Origin: Pseudomonas jinjuensis
Lineage (GTDB): Bacteria > Pseudomonadota > Gammaproteobacteria > Pseudomonadales > Pseudomonadaceae
DNA: 64,000 bases
NCBI RefSeq assembly: GCF_900103845.1
Contig: NZ_FNIJ01000006.1
Span: 1-64,000 of the forward strand
Reading direction: 5' to 3'
Part shown: in pieces, positions 28,993 through 37,399 of the stretch
Numbering within the stretch: position 1 is the first letter of the stretch
Layout of the letters: the number at the start of each line of letters is the position of its first letter
Notes under the pieces: model-generated
Databases searched by the model: none
What the model saw: the letters and a program-made list of their open reading frames with translations, nothing else
What the model was told of the DNA's origin: nothing
Translations under genes and position numbers: made by a program

Positions 28993-30186
28993 TCAAACGC
29001 GGCCGAACAGGGTGACGACGCAAGCGCCGCCCAGGCCGAGGTTGTGCTGCAGGGCGAGATTGACGCCTTCGACCTGGCGCGCCTCTGCGGTGCCGCGCAA
29101 CTGGTGGGTCAGCTCATAGCACTGCGCCAGGCCGGTGGCGCCCAGCGGGTGGCCCTTCGAAAGCAGCCCGCCGGACGGGTTGGTGACCACCTGGCCACCA
29201 TAGGTGTTGTCGCCGTCGAGGACGAACTTCTCGGCACCGCCCACCGGGCACAGCCCGAGGGATTCGTAGGTGAGCAGCTCGTTGTGGGCGAAGCAGTCGT
29301 GCATCTCGGCCACACGGATGTCTTCCGGGCCGACGCCGGCCTTCTCATAGACTTCCCGGGCCGCACGCTGGGCCATGTCGAAGCCGACCATCTGGATCAT
29401 CGATTTCGGCTCGAAGGCAATCGGCGTGTCGGTGGTCATCGACTGGGCGAGGATCGCCACGTCAGTGCGCAGACCGTGCTTCCTGGCGAAGGCCTCGGTG
29501 CAGATGATCGCGGCGGCGGCGCCACAGGTCGGCGGACAGGCCATCAGGCGGGTCATCACGCCCGGCCAGATCACCTGGTCGTTCATCACGTCTTCGGTGG
29601 TGACCACTTTGCGGAACAGCGCCAGCGGGTTGTTGGCCGCATGGCGGCTGGCCTTGGCGCGGATGGCGGCGAAGGTTTCCAGCTTGGTGCCGTACTTCTG
29701 CATGTGTTCGCGGCCGGCGCCACCGAACTGCTGCAGCGCCATGGGCACACCAATCGCGGCGCCATCGGCGGTCAGCTCGCCCATGACTTCAAAGTGCCTG
29801 CCCAGGATCGACGGACGATCATTGAACGTCGCGCCCAAGGCGCCCGGCTGCATCTGCTCGAAGCCCAGGGCCAGGGCGCACTCCGCTGCACCACTCTCCA
29901 CCGCCTGGCGCGCCAGGTACAGGGCGCTGGAACCGGTGGAGCAGTTATTGTTGACGTTGACCACCGGGATGCCGGAGAGGCCGACTTCGTACAGTGCCGA
30001 CTGGCCGCACGTGGAGTCGCCGTAGACGTAGCCGACATAGGCCTGCTGGACCAGGTTGTAATCAAGGCCGGCATCCTTCAGCGCCAGGCGAGTCGCTTCG
30101 GCGCCCATCTCGATGTAGGACCCGCTGGCGCCCGGCTTGAGGAAGGGGATCATGCCGACCCCGGCAACGTAAGGTTTCTGCGACAT
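28993..30186 (-). CDS. SCP2-type thiolase / lipid-transfer acetyl-CoA acyltransferase
   Basis: This 397-residue non-classical thiolase is of the SCP-x/Ltp class. The nucleophile is Cys82 in NNNCSTGSSAL, with HDCFAHNE near 285 and GHPLGATG near 340 completing the active site. This class cleaves branched or steroid-like 3-ketoacyl-CoAs and can also act as an aldolase when paired with a DUF35 protein. No DUF35 gene is seen here. ATG 30186 gives the family start. It is the first gene of the long minus-strand operon that runs through both SDR-ACAD-ligase units. Confidence 0.9.
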   Translation of the reverse strand: MSQKPYVAGVGMIPFLKPGASGSYIEMGAEATRLALKDAGLDYNLVQQAYVGYVYGDSTCGQSALYEVGLSGIPVVNVNNNCSTGSSALYLARQAVESGAAECALALGFEQMQPGALGATFNDRPSILGRHFEVMGELTADGAAIGVPMALQQFGGAGREHMQKYGTKLETFAAIRAKASRHAANNPLALFRKVVTTEDVMNDQVIWPGVMTRLMACPPTCGAAAAIICTEAFARKHGLRTDVAILAQSMTTDTPIAFEPKSMIQMVGFDMAQRAAREVYEKAGVGPEDIRVAEMHDCFAHNELLTYESLGLCPVGGAEKFVLDGDNTYGGQVVTNPSGGLLSKGHPLGATGLAQCYELTHQLRGTAEARQVEGVNLALQHNLGLGGACVVTLFGRV

Positions 30187-30370
30187 CACAATCTCCACGA
30201 TGAGTTGAAGTTGCTTGGATCACGTCGGGTGACCCCAGCGAACGCTTGGCTATCGTTGCGAATCGGCCACAGGCTGTACCCGCTCGGGATGAGGGGACGG
30301 GGGTGGGGGTGGGGTGGCCTGGACCGAAGTACTGAGGCGCCAGTCGTGAGATTGCGAAGAAGGAGAACAA
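30187..30370 (-). promoter_or_regulatory. promoter region of the thiolase operon, with a G-rich tract
   Basis: This 180-base gap lies between the upstream terminator and the thiolase start, so it must carry the operon promoter. It contains four plus-strand G-runs (about 30296-30318: GGGG, GGGGG, GGGGG, GGGG) that could form a G-quadruplex. I cannot identify -35/-10 boxes with confidence. Confidence 0.5.
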
Positions 30371-30402
30371 AAAAGGGAAGGGCATTTCTGCCCTTCCCTT
30401 TT
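30371..30402. terminator. bidirectional terminator
   Basis: The perfect 14-bp stem AAAAGGGAAGGGCA/TGCCCTTCCCTTTT has a 4-base loop. The A-run and T-run on both sides allow it to work on either strand. It separates the racemase gene from the thiolase operon. Confidence 0.85.
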
Positions 30403-30473
30403 GGGAAGCCAGCAATTGAGCGGACTGCAGATCGCCCTGCCCTGCCAAGCCGTACAGGCTTACTACAAGGGCC

Positions 30474-30570
30474 GTAGGATGGGTTGAGCGAAGCAATACC
30501 CATCAACCATGGCCGGGCACTCCCACGATCGGTATCGCAAGCTCAGACTACGCGTCCCGCCCCATCCTAC
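30474..30570. repeat. REP/BIME-like inverted repeat element
   Basis: GTAGGATGGG at 30474-30483 and CCCATCCTAC at 30561-30570 are inverted ends of a 97-base element. An inner GGGTTGAGCGAAGCAATACCC hairpin lies near the left end. Such GTAGGATGGGTT elements are scattered between Pseudomonas genes. It lies just downstream of the racemase stop codon. Confidence 0.6.
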
Positions 30571-30605
30571 AGAGCAGGAACTCCCTTTGCGGGAGAGGAG
30601 GACGA

Positions 30606-31736
30606 TCAGGCAATCACTCCACTGGCCCGCAAACCGGCAATTTCCTCCTCGCCAAGCCCCACCTCCCGGAGAACTTCCAGGGTATGGGCGCCATTTTCCA
30701 CCACCTCGCCGGCGCGCAACGGCGTGCGACTCAGGCGTGGCGCCGGAGACGGGTGCAGCACGCCACCGGTCTCGATGAAGATTTCACGCGCCTTGTTGTG
30801 CGGGTGCTCGGGCGCCTCGGCGAACGTCATCACCGGCGCAACGCAGGCATCGGTGCCTTCGAGCAGAAGCGCCCACTCGTCCCGCGAGCGAGTCAGGAAC
30901 ATCTCCTCCAGCTTCCCGCGCAGCGTCGGCCACTCCTGGCGCGCCCACTGGTCCTCGAAGGCCGGGTGCTCGATCCCGCACAGTTCCAGCAGCAGCCGAT
31001 AGAACTGCGGCTCGATCGGGCCGATGGAAATGAACTTGCCGTCGGCACAGGTGTAGCAGCCGTAGAAAGGCGCGCCGCCGTCGAGAATGTTCCGCTGCCG
31101 CCCGTCGCTCCAGCTTCCCTGCTGACGCAGGTCGTAATACATGCTGCTGAGCAATGCCGTGCCATCGCAGATAGCTGCATCCACCACCTGCCCCTTGCCC
31201 GACTTGCGCACCTCCAACAGCGCGGCAAGCACCCCGGCGACCAGGAACATGGCACCTCCCCCCATGTCGCCCACCAGGTGCAACGGCGGGGTTGGCGCGC
31301 GATCAGCATGGCCCATGGCATGCAGCGCACCGCTCAGGGAGATGTAGTTGAGATCATGACCGGCGGCCTGGGCGAGCGGACCACTCTGCCCCCAGCCGGT
31401 CATGCGGCCGTAGACCAGCTTCGGGTTGCGCTGCAGGCACAGGTCCGGTCCGAGCCCGAGGCGCTCCATCACGCCCGGGCGAAAACCCTCGACCAGCACA
31501 TCGGCGTCATCGATGAGCTTCAACAGCACCTCGGTCGCTCCGGGCTTGCGCGGATCGATGGCTATACTGCGGCGACCGCGACCGAGCAGGCTGCCATCGG
31601 CATTGAGGAAGTTGGCCACCTGACGATCGACGCGTATGACTTCCGCGCCCATGTCGGCGAGCATCATTACGGCGAAGGGTGCCGGACCGATCGCGTTCAT
31701 TTCGACTATTTTCACACCAGCCAGTGGTCCTGCCAT
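30606..31736 (-). CDS. CaiB/BaiF family protein, alpha-methylacyl-CoA racemase-like
   Basis: This 376-residue class III CoA-transferase-fold enzyme is probably an alpha-methylacyl-CoA racemase. The catalytic pair of AMACR is present at nearly identical positions: His127 in AGHDLNYI and Asp157 in LVGDMGGGAM. The residue aligned with the AMACR third acid is in GPIEPQFY. Racemisation converts (2R)- to (2S)-methylacyl-CoA so that dehydrogenases can act, which implies a methyl-branched substrate. ATG 31736 follows a GA-rich site. The gene is divergent from DUF1302 and separated from the thiolase operon by a terminator. Confidence 0.88.
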   Translation of the reverse strand: MAGPLAGVKIVEMNAIGPAPFAVMMLADMGAEVIRVDRQVANFLNADGSLLGRGRRSIAIDPRKPGATEVLLKLIDDADVLVEGFRPGVMERLGLGPDLCLQRNPKLVYGRMTGWGQSGPLAQAAGHDLNYISLSGALHAMGHADRAPTPPLHLVGDMGGGAMFLVAGVLAALLEVRKSGKGQVVDAAICDGTALLSSMYYDLRQQGSWSDGRQRNILDGGAPFYGCYTCADGKFISIGPIEPQFYRLLLELCGIEHPAFEDQWARQEWPTLRGKLEEMFLTRSRDEWALLLEGTDACVAPVMTFAEAPEHPHNKAREIFIETGGVLHPSPAPRLSRTPLRAGEVVENGAHTLEVLREVGLGEEEIAGLRASGVIA

Positions 31737-32163
31737 CTCATCTCTCTCGTGTCGTTGCATGAGTACCTGCCATCCGGAACGGAGCCGAATCACGGCAAGA
31801 CACTAGATTTCCAGCGCCATGGCGTACCCACCCACGTGGAGGAAAGCGGCCCACCCCACCCCTCCCGACGCCCACGCAGGGTGAAAATCCGCGCGGCGAA
31901 TTTCCACCGCAGCCAACGGTGAAACCTGCCCGGCCAGCATCCACGCCCCCTGCCCCCCCCCCCCTTTCCCCCCACCACGAGTGGTAGAACCCATCGGTCA
32001 CGCTCCTAGGATCGGTCCTCAGCCCCCTCCCAAAACAACAAGAAACCGCTGAGGAGTACCCGCAAGTGCCCATCGCTTTTCCCCTCCCACCAACTTCGTT
32101 GCCCGTCCAGGCCGACGGCGATTCACCTTTCGACAGCCTCTTCTTCCCCCGTCGGAGCGCCGT
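31737..32163. promoter_or_regulatory. divergent control region between racemase and DUF1302 genes
   Basis: There is no gene in these 427 bases. The stretch holds promoters in both directions and several C-rich tracts, including an unbroken run of 12 C (31953-31964) flanked by further C-runs. On the minus strand this is a long G-run with G-quadruplex potential. A CCCACCCCACCCCTCCC tract lies at about 31850. The binding sites are otherwise unknown. Confidence 0.5.
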
Positions 32164-34107
32164 ATGAACACAACAAGAAACCGAGCCTTCCGCCTGCATC
32201 GACTGGCAGCCGCGGTGGCCCTGGGCGTGAGCGCACAGGCCCATGCCATTGACTTCAACATCGGGGAGCTCGAAGGGAAGTTCGACTCATCACTGTCCAT
32301 CGGCGCTAGCTGGGCGGTTCGGGGCCCGGACCCGGATTTCATTTCCAACGCCAACGTGCTGGGCATGCGCGGTGAGTCCTCGACCCGGACCGCCGACGAC
32401 AATCGCCTGAACTTCAAGAAGGGCGAGACCTTCTCGAAGATCTTCAAGGGCGTGCACGACCTGGAGTTGAAGTACGGCGAGAGCGGTATGTTCGTGCGCG
32501 GCAAGTATTGGTACGACTTCGAGCTGAAGGACGAACACCGCCTGTTCTACGACATCGACGACAGCGGCCGCGATGACCTGGCCAAGTCCTCGGGCGCGGA
32601 GTTTCTCGATGCCTTCGTCCACCACAACTACTACCTGGGGGACCTTGCCGGCAACGTGCGCCTCGGCAAGCAGGTGGTGAGCTGGGGCGAAAGCACTTTC
32701 ATCGGCAACAGCATCAACTCGATCAACCCGATCGACGTCGCTGCCCTGCGCCGTCCGGGCGCCGAGATCAAGGAAGGCCTGATCCCGGTGAACATGTTCT
32801 ATATCTCCCAGGGCCTAACCGACAACCTTACCGCCGAAGCCTTCTACCAGCTGGAGTGGGACAACAGCGTCGTCGACAACTGCGGCACCTTCTTTGGCAG
32901 CGATGCCGTCGCCCAGGGCTGCAACGATCGACTGGTGGGTGCCGGGCCGGACTTCGCGCAAGGCGATCCACGGGCCAACACCGGCAATATCGGCGTCGTC
33001 GCGGCCGGCCAGGGCAACGCCTTCGAACCGCGCCTCCCGGACAACGACGCCCGCGACAGCGGGCAGTACGGCATCGCCCTGCGCTGGTTCGTGCCGGAGC
33101 TGAACGACACCGAGTTCGGCGCCTACATGATGAATTACCACAGCCGCAACCCATACATCAGCTTCAAGCAGACCACAGTGGCGCCCATCACCGGCGCGCA
33201 GGTGCAAGGCATCGCCGGCCAGGTGATCGCCGCCGGCGGCACCCTCGCCCAGGCGCAACGGGCTGTGCTGGGCGCTGTCGGCCAGAACCAGCTCGACCGG
33301 CTGCGCAGCACGCGCTTCTTCATCGACTATCCGGAAGACATCCGCCTCTACGGCCTGAGCTTCCAGACCAATGTCGCCGGTGCCGCGCTGGGCGGCGAGA
33401 TCAGCTACCGGCCGAACATGCCGCTGCAGATCAACACCACCGACGCCAACCTAGCCGCGCTGCAGCAAACCGACATCAAGACCTTCAGCCAGCAGGTTTC
33501 GCCGGTCTTCGTCAGCGGCGAAGCATCCGTTGCGCCGGGTGGCGATTTGCCCGGCTACAAACGCATGCCGGTGTTCCAGGCGCAGATGACCGCCACCCAA
33601 TTCTTCGATCGGTTCTGGGGCGCCGACCGCCTGACCCTGGTCGGCGAGGTGGGCTACAACCGCATCAACGGCCTGGGCAGAACCGACGGTACCGACATCC
33701 GCTTCGGCCGTAATCCGATCTTCGGCCCAGGGCAGCTCGTGCCGGCGGGCACCAGTCTGTGCGTCGGCAGCAACCCGGGTACGCCGTCGGCCAGCAACCC
33801 GCAGCAGGAGTGCAACGACCACGGTTTCTACACCACCCACTCCTGGGGTTATCGCGCCCGCGCCAAGCTGGACTACAGCAACGTGCTCGCCGGCATCAAC
33901 CTGTCGCCGAACCTGGCCTGGTCCCACGACGTGGATGGCAACGGCCCGAACTTCGAGGAAGGCCTAAAGGCCATCAGCATCGGCGTCGACGCCGACTACC
34001 TGAGCACCTACACCGCCAGCCTGAGTTACACCGACTTCTTTGGCGGCGATTTCAACACCAACGGTGACCGCGACTTCGTCGCGCTCAGCTTCGGCGTGAA
34101 CTTCTAA
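32164..34107 (+). CDS. DUF1302 family outer-membrane protein
   Basis: This 647-residue exported protein has a signal peptide ending near AQAHA (residue 29) and a beta-rich, porin-like remainder that closes with an aromatic Phe (SFGVNF), as outer-membrane proteins do. DUF1302 proteins are almost always encoded with a DUF1329 protein, as here (25 bases downstream), near steroid, terpenoid or other hydrophobic-compound catabolic genes. They probably take part in uptake or envelope transfer of the substrate. It is divergent from the racemase and ends at one side of the catabolic block. Confidence 0.88.
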   Translation: MNTTRNRAFRLHRLAAAVALGVSAQAHAIDFNIGELEGKFDSSLSIGASWAVRGPDPDFISNANVLGMRGESSTRTADDNRLNFKKGETFSKIFKGVHDLELKYGESGMFVRGKYWYDFELKDEHRLFYDIDDSGRDDLAKSSGAEFLDAFVHHNYYLGDLAGNVRLGKQVVSWGESTFIGNSINSINPIDVAALRRPGAEIKEGLIPVNMFYISQGLTDNLTAEAFYQLEWDNSVVDNCGTFFGSDAVAQGCNDRLVGAGPDFAQGDPRANTGNIGVVAAGQGNAFEPRLPDNDARDSGQYGIALRWFVPELNDTEFGAYMMNYHSRNPYISFKQTTVAPITGAQVQGIAGQVIAAGGTLAQAQRAVLGAVGQNQLDRLRSTRFFIDYPEDIRLYGLSFQTNVAGAALGGEISYRPNMPLQINTTDANLAALQQTDIKTFSQQVSPVFVSGEASVAPGGDLPGYKRMPVFQAQMTATQFFDRFWGADRLTLVGEVGYNRINGLGRTDGTDIRFGRNPIFGPGQLVPAGTSLCVGSNPGTPSASNPQQECNDHGFYTTHSWGYRARAKLDYSNVLAGINLSPNLAWSHDVDGNGPNFEEGLKAISIGVDADYLSTYTASLSYTDFFGGDFNTNGDRDFVALSFGVNF

Positions 34108-34132
34108 CGCCAGCCCGGCAGAGGACCAGAGC

Positions 34133-35503
34133 ATGAAATCGAGCACTATGTTGAAAACCGGCGCCCTGGCGCTGTCCCTGCTGTCCTGCAGCGTGCTGGC
34201 GGCGGTATCCCCGGAAGAAGCAGCCAAGCTGGGCACCAGCCTGACTCCGCTCGGCGCGGAAAAGGCTGGCAATGCCGACGGCAGCATCCCCGCCTGGGCC
34301 GGCGGCCTGCAGCCGGGTGCGGCGCCGGTGGATGCCAATGGCTTCCTCGGCGATCCGTTCGCGGACGACAAACCGCTGTTCGTCATCACCAAGGACAACG
34401 TCGGCCAGTACAAGGACAAGCTGACCCCGGGGCAGCAGGCCTTGTTCAAGCGCTACCCGGAGACCTACAGGATTCCGGTGTACCCGACCCGCCGCAGCGC
34501 CGCGGCGCCGCAGGCGGTCTACGACGCAGCGAAAGTCAGCGCGGTGACCACCGAGACGGTAAACGACGGCAATGGTCTGAAGAACTTTGAGCAGTCGCGC
34601 AACTACGCCTTCCCGATCCCGAAGAACGGCGTCGAAGTGGTGTGGAACCACGAGACCCGCTACCGCGGCACCAATGGCAGCCAACTGGTGTCGCAGATCA
34701 CGCCCCAGGTGAACGGTGACTATACCGTCGTGCAGATGGAAGAAACCTTCGCCTTCCCGGCGACCTTGAAGGATGTAAACCCCCAGGAGGCCTCGAACAT
34801 CCTCATCTACTACAAACAGAAGGTGCTCTCGCCGGCACGCCTGGCTGGCGGCGCGATCCTGCTCCACGAGACCCTCGACCAGGTCAAGGAACCGCGTATG
34901 GCCTGGGCCTACAACGCCGGCCAGCGCCGCGTGCGCCGCGCCCCGCAGGTCGCCTATGACGGTCCGGGCACCGCAGCCGATGGCATGCGTACGGCGGACA
35001 ACGGCGACATGTACAACGGCGCGCCTGACCGCTACGACTGGAAGCTCATCGGCAAGCGGGAAATCTATATCCCCTACAACAACTACCGCCTGTGGTCGCC
35101 GAAGCTGAAGTACGCGGACATCATCCAGCCCGGACACATCAAGCAGGACCTGACCCGTTACGAACTGCACCGCGTGTGGGAGGTAGAAGGCACCCTCAAG
35201 CCCGGCGAGCGGCACATCTACGCCAAGCGCCACATGTACTTCGACGAGGACACCTGGACCCTGGTGGAGGTGGATCACTACGATGGCCGCGGCCAGCTCT
35301 GGCGGGTTGGCGAGGGCCATCAGGTACTCAACTATCAGGCCGGCGTCAGCTCCTACGCCGCGGTCAGCCTCTATGACCTGGTCGCCGGGCGCTATCTGGT
35401 GATGAACCTGATCAACGAGGCCAAGCGCGGTATCACCTATGACCTACAGTTCAGCCTGAATGACTTCACCCCGGCGGCACTGCGCAACGCAGGTATTCGT
35501 TGA
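34133..35503 (+). CDS. DUF1329 family periplasmic/outer-membrane protein (LolB/LppX-like fold)
   Basis: This 456-residue protein has a signal peptide (hydrophobic stretch to about residue 23, ending SVLA). The mature start, VSPEEAAKLGTSLTPLGAEK, is typical of DUF1329. Members are thought to have a lipoprotein-carrier-like half-barrel and to act with DUF1302 in moving hydrophobic molecules across the envelope. The pair probably forms an operon ended by the terminator at 35534. There is no MMPL/RND transporter next to it in this window, although one often accompanies the pair. Confidence 0.88.
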   Translation: MKSSTMLKTGALALSLLSCSVLAAVSPEEAAKLGTSLTPLGAEKAGNADGSIPAWAGGLQPGAAPVDANGFLGDPFADDKPLFVITKDNVGQYKDKLTPGQQALFKRYPETYRIPVYPTRRSAAAPQAVYDAAKVSAVTTETVNDGNGLKNFEQSRNYAFPIPKNGVEVVWNHETRYRGTNGSQLVSQITPQVNGDYTVVQMEETFAFPATLKDVNPQEASNILIYYKQKVLSPARLAGGAILLHETLDQVKEPRMAWAYNAGQRRVRRAPQVAYDGPGTAADGMRTADNGDMYNGAPDRYDWKLIGKREIYIPYNNYRLWSPKLKYADIIQPGHIKQDLTRYELHRVWEVEGTLKPGERHIYAKRHMYFDEDTWTLVEVDHYDGRGQLWRVGEGHQVLNYQAGVSSYAAVSLYDLVAGRYLVMNLINEAKRGITYDLQFSLNDFTPAALRNAGIR

Positions 35504-35533
35504 GCCAAGTACCTTTGCCCCACATATACGCAC

Positions 35534-35565
35534 AAGGCCCGACCTTCGCTGGTCGGGCCTTTGCC
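35534..35565 (+). terminator. terminator of the DUF1302-DUF1329 operon
   Basis: AAGGCCCGACC/GGTCGGGCCTT (35534-35544, 35551-35561) has a 6-base loop. The right arm's TT is followed by TTG, and the hairpin lies 31 bases after the stop codon. Confidence 0.85.
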
Positions 35566-35703
35566 ATTCAGGTATGACCGGTAATCACAGGTGCCATACC
35601 CGCAGTTCACCGCCCCTCTTATATCCCCTCATCTGAACCTCACCTCCAAGCGGGAGAGGAAGTCTTTCGCACAAGCGGGTCAACCAAACGGTACCCTTCG
35701 CGG

Positions 35704-36039
35704 TTATCCAGCATGTGCAGCGCGCTCGAATACCTCGTCCGCCCACTGGTTCAGACTTTTTCCGGCAGCCTGAGCAGCGACTGTGGCCGCAGCATGTATT
35801 TCAGGGCGAATGCGCAGCATCACCTTGCCGGACGCCGGCTTCTCCGGACTAACCCCACGCTCGGCACAATCGTCCAGGTAATCATCCACAGCCAAATGAA
35901 ACTCTGCGCGTAATCCCGCCACTGATTCTGCATGAAAGCTAATGATGTCCCGCACGCCCAACAAACGGCCAACGAAAATATCATCACGCTCATCAAACTC
36001 GATGCGCGCAACATAGCCTTTGTAACTCATGCTATTCAT
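35704..36039 (-). CDS. hicB: HicB family antitoxin
   Basis: The 111-residue antitoxin of a type II module opens with MSYKGYVARIEFDERD and GVRDIISFHAESVAGL, the partial RNase-H-like HicB fold. It ends with a DNA-binding C-terminus (about 75-105, ribbon-helix-helix type: KVMLRIRPEIHAAATVAA). It neutralises HicA and represses its own operon. ATG 36039 overlaps the hicA stop as ATGA; an internal ATG three codons on is an alternative start. The gene order hicA-hicB is canonical. Confidence 0.9.
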   Translation of the reverse strand: MNSMSYKGYVARIEFDERDDIFVGRLLGVRDIISFHAESVAGLRAEFHLAVDDYLDDCAERGVSPEKPASGKVMLRIRPEIHAAATVAAQAAGKSLNQWADEVFERAAHAG

Positions 36040-36290
36040 GGTTCAACTCCTGCCCGCTGCAAGAACTCGCGAGCCTCTTCTACCTGATACTTCTTTGCCT
36101 CTTTCCCGGGGTGCGGACGATGGCAGCGCCATTGCACGTTTCCCAGCAAGAGCTTGACCCGGGATCCCTCGCGCTCCAGCACCTGACCGCCTAGGTGTAG
36201 AACCAAGGCTTCGATATCGGAGAACACCACCGCCGCACTAGTCGGCGTACGGAAAATGGCCTCAAGGGTTTTACGGTGTCGATTTTTCAT
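36036..36290 (-). CDS. hicA: HicA family mRNA interferase toxin
   Basis: This 84-residue toxin has a dsRBD-like fold. The C-terminal HRPHPGKEAKKYQVEEAREF is the HicA signature; the His of CHRPH is the likely catalytic residue for translation-independent RNA cleavage. A hydrophobic Gly-Gly turn precedes it. ATG 36290 is preferred to the upstream ATG at 36320, which would add an unrelated tail. It overlaps hicB by four bases. Confidence 0.88.
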   Translation of the reverse strand: MKNRHRKTLEAIFRTPTSAAVVFSDIEALVLHLGGQVLEREGSRVKLLLGNVQWRCHRPHPGKEAKKYQVEEAREFLQRAGVEP

Positions 36291-36477
36291 GGCAGAGATG
36301 ATAGCAGAAATAGATAGCACAAAAAGCCGTTCAACCAGGGAGGCTCCGTTGCGCGTGGCAACCGCCGTCCGGCATGGGCTGATCCACTACAGGTAGGCGG
36401 CCACCAAAACGCTGTAATTAACCGCTGTAGGGCGTGCTGAGGAGCGTCCTGACAAGCTAGGGAGTACTCCATCGCAC
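36291..36477. other. hicA upstream region and non-coding sequence
   Basis: This stretch contains the hicA promoter on the minus strand. Otherwise I see no gene and no recognisable repeat up to the copy-B repeat block. Confidence 0.45.
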
Positions 36478-36603
36478 CCCTATACCCCATGCCGGTGGCC
36501 GAGTTATAACATATTGATTTTTATAGCATCAGCTAGGGCGCTCGCTGCAACCGATGTCCTACGCTACCTGACGGTTTTCAACGTTTTCCCGCAAAAGTCC
36601 CTG
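36478..36603 (+). repeat. direct repeat, right copy, with eroded tRNA-Pro anticodon-arm sequence
   Basis: Positions 36534-36603 match 9251-9320 at 67 of 70 bases in the same orientation. The preceding 56 bases align more loosely with 9195-9250 and keep the GGCATGGGGT anticodon-loop sequence on the minus strand. The T-arm seen at 9.17 kb is no longer recognisable. Confidence 0.8.
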
Positions 36604-36794
36604 CTCCGAAGTAAAGCTTCCGCATAGCTATAGGGATGGAGCAGCATCTTCAAACCAGCTCAACTGGGCTACGGTCATACAGGAATGGCACAACCCCAAG
36701 TCAATTCCAGCTAGCCATACCCAGTTGTGAGCATTTCCAGCCAGGCGCCTCACTACTCACCAGGCCGTAAGCAATACGTCGCAGAAAATCCATT

Positions 36795-36879
36795 TCAAGA
36801 ACACGTTGTGTCCACATGTCGTCACCAGCGACACGAGAACATAACGTGTCGCCAAATTCAAAAAACGACGACACGTTAT
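36795..36879. repeat. cluster of TGTCG/CGACA inverted repeats
   Basis: ATAACGTGTCG (36841-36851) pairs with CGACACGTTAT (36869-36879) around a 17-base AT-rich spacer. A second TGTCG/CGACA pair lies just to the left (about 36816-36834). The arrangement looks like operator or recombinase-site arrays rather than a terminator. Confidence 0.55.
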
Positions 36880-36910
36880 GCGCACATGTTTACACGGACG
36901 CCACGAAACG

Positions 36911-36928
36911 GGCCCTCTCCAGAGGGCC
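36911..36928. terminator. short palindromic hairpin
   Basis: GGCCCTCT and AGAGGGCC are separated by only 2 bases, followed by GCTCCTTTGG. It lies 40 bases before the Fic fragment and could be a weak terminator or an operator palindrome. Confidence 0.4.
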
Positions 36929-36967
36929 GCTCCTTTGGATGGATACCCCAAGGCCCCGGATCACACC

Positions 36968-37066
36968 ATGACTACAGCCAACCTCCCCTGGCAGGCCGAC
37001 AAGCCCTATAACGATCTGCCGCCCCTGCCGCCTACGGCTGAACTGGAAATTCCCTCGACCAGATAG
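36968..37066 (+). pseudogene. N-terminal fragment of a Fic family protein
   Basis: The 32-codon frame starts like Fic/DOC AMP-transferases with an N-terminal Fic_N domain (LPWQADKPYNDLPPLPP). It then diverges after residue 27 and stops. The catalytic HPFxxGNGR domain is absent from the window, so this is a truncated relic of a Fic gene, lost by deletion. Confidence 0.7.
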
Positions 37067-37295
37067 GTCACTTGGTACCTCCGGCGCCCGAACCTCACCA
37101 GCCCACCCCCGATCTTCGCTTCGTAGCCGGCGCCACTGTTCTTCCTCAAGGCTTCAGGCACACACCAAGCGTCAGCGAACACACCCTGATGCGTATCTCC
37201 TGGCTGGATGCACTTCTAGTTGCGCAGCGACCTGCCCCCCATGCGGCTTTGAGCCTGGGAGAAATTCCTGGTGCTCCAAACCTCGAACAACTCCG
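37067..37295. other. non-coding or degraded sequence
   Basis: I see no supportable gene between the Fic relic and the promoter of the toxin-antitoxin pair. The local composition is lower in GC than in the flanking catabolic clusters. Confidence 0.45.
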
Positions 37296-37333
37296 TTTCG
37301 TTTATTGCGATTTTCGTTTATTTCGAATATAAA
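37296..37333 (+). promoter_or_regulatory. tandem operator and promoter of the HTH/PIN module
   Basis: TTTCGTTTATT occurs twice (37296-37306 and 37312-37322), 16 bases apart. It is followed by a -10-like TATAAA (37328-37333), about 67 bases before the antitoxin ATG. Two repeats on one helical face fit autorepression by the HTH protein. Confidence 0.55.
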
Positions 37334-37399
37334 GGCTACGTTGGTGCGAAGCCGCAATCATGCGCACCGTTCGAAACAGAGCATTCTTTGGAGAAAGCC

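Noticed and set aside
31953..31964. 12-C homopolymer as a phase-variation switch
   Set aside because: It lies about 200 bases from both start codons and not between visible -35/-10 boxes. Nothing ties its length to expression.
36795..36879. CRISPR array
   Set aside because: The repeats are few, inverted and irregularly spaced, with no cas genes in the window.
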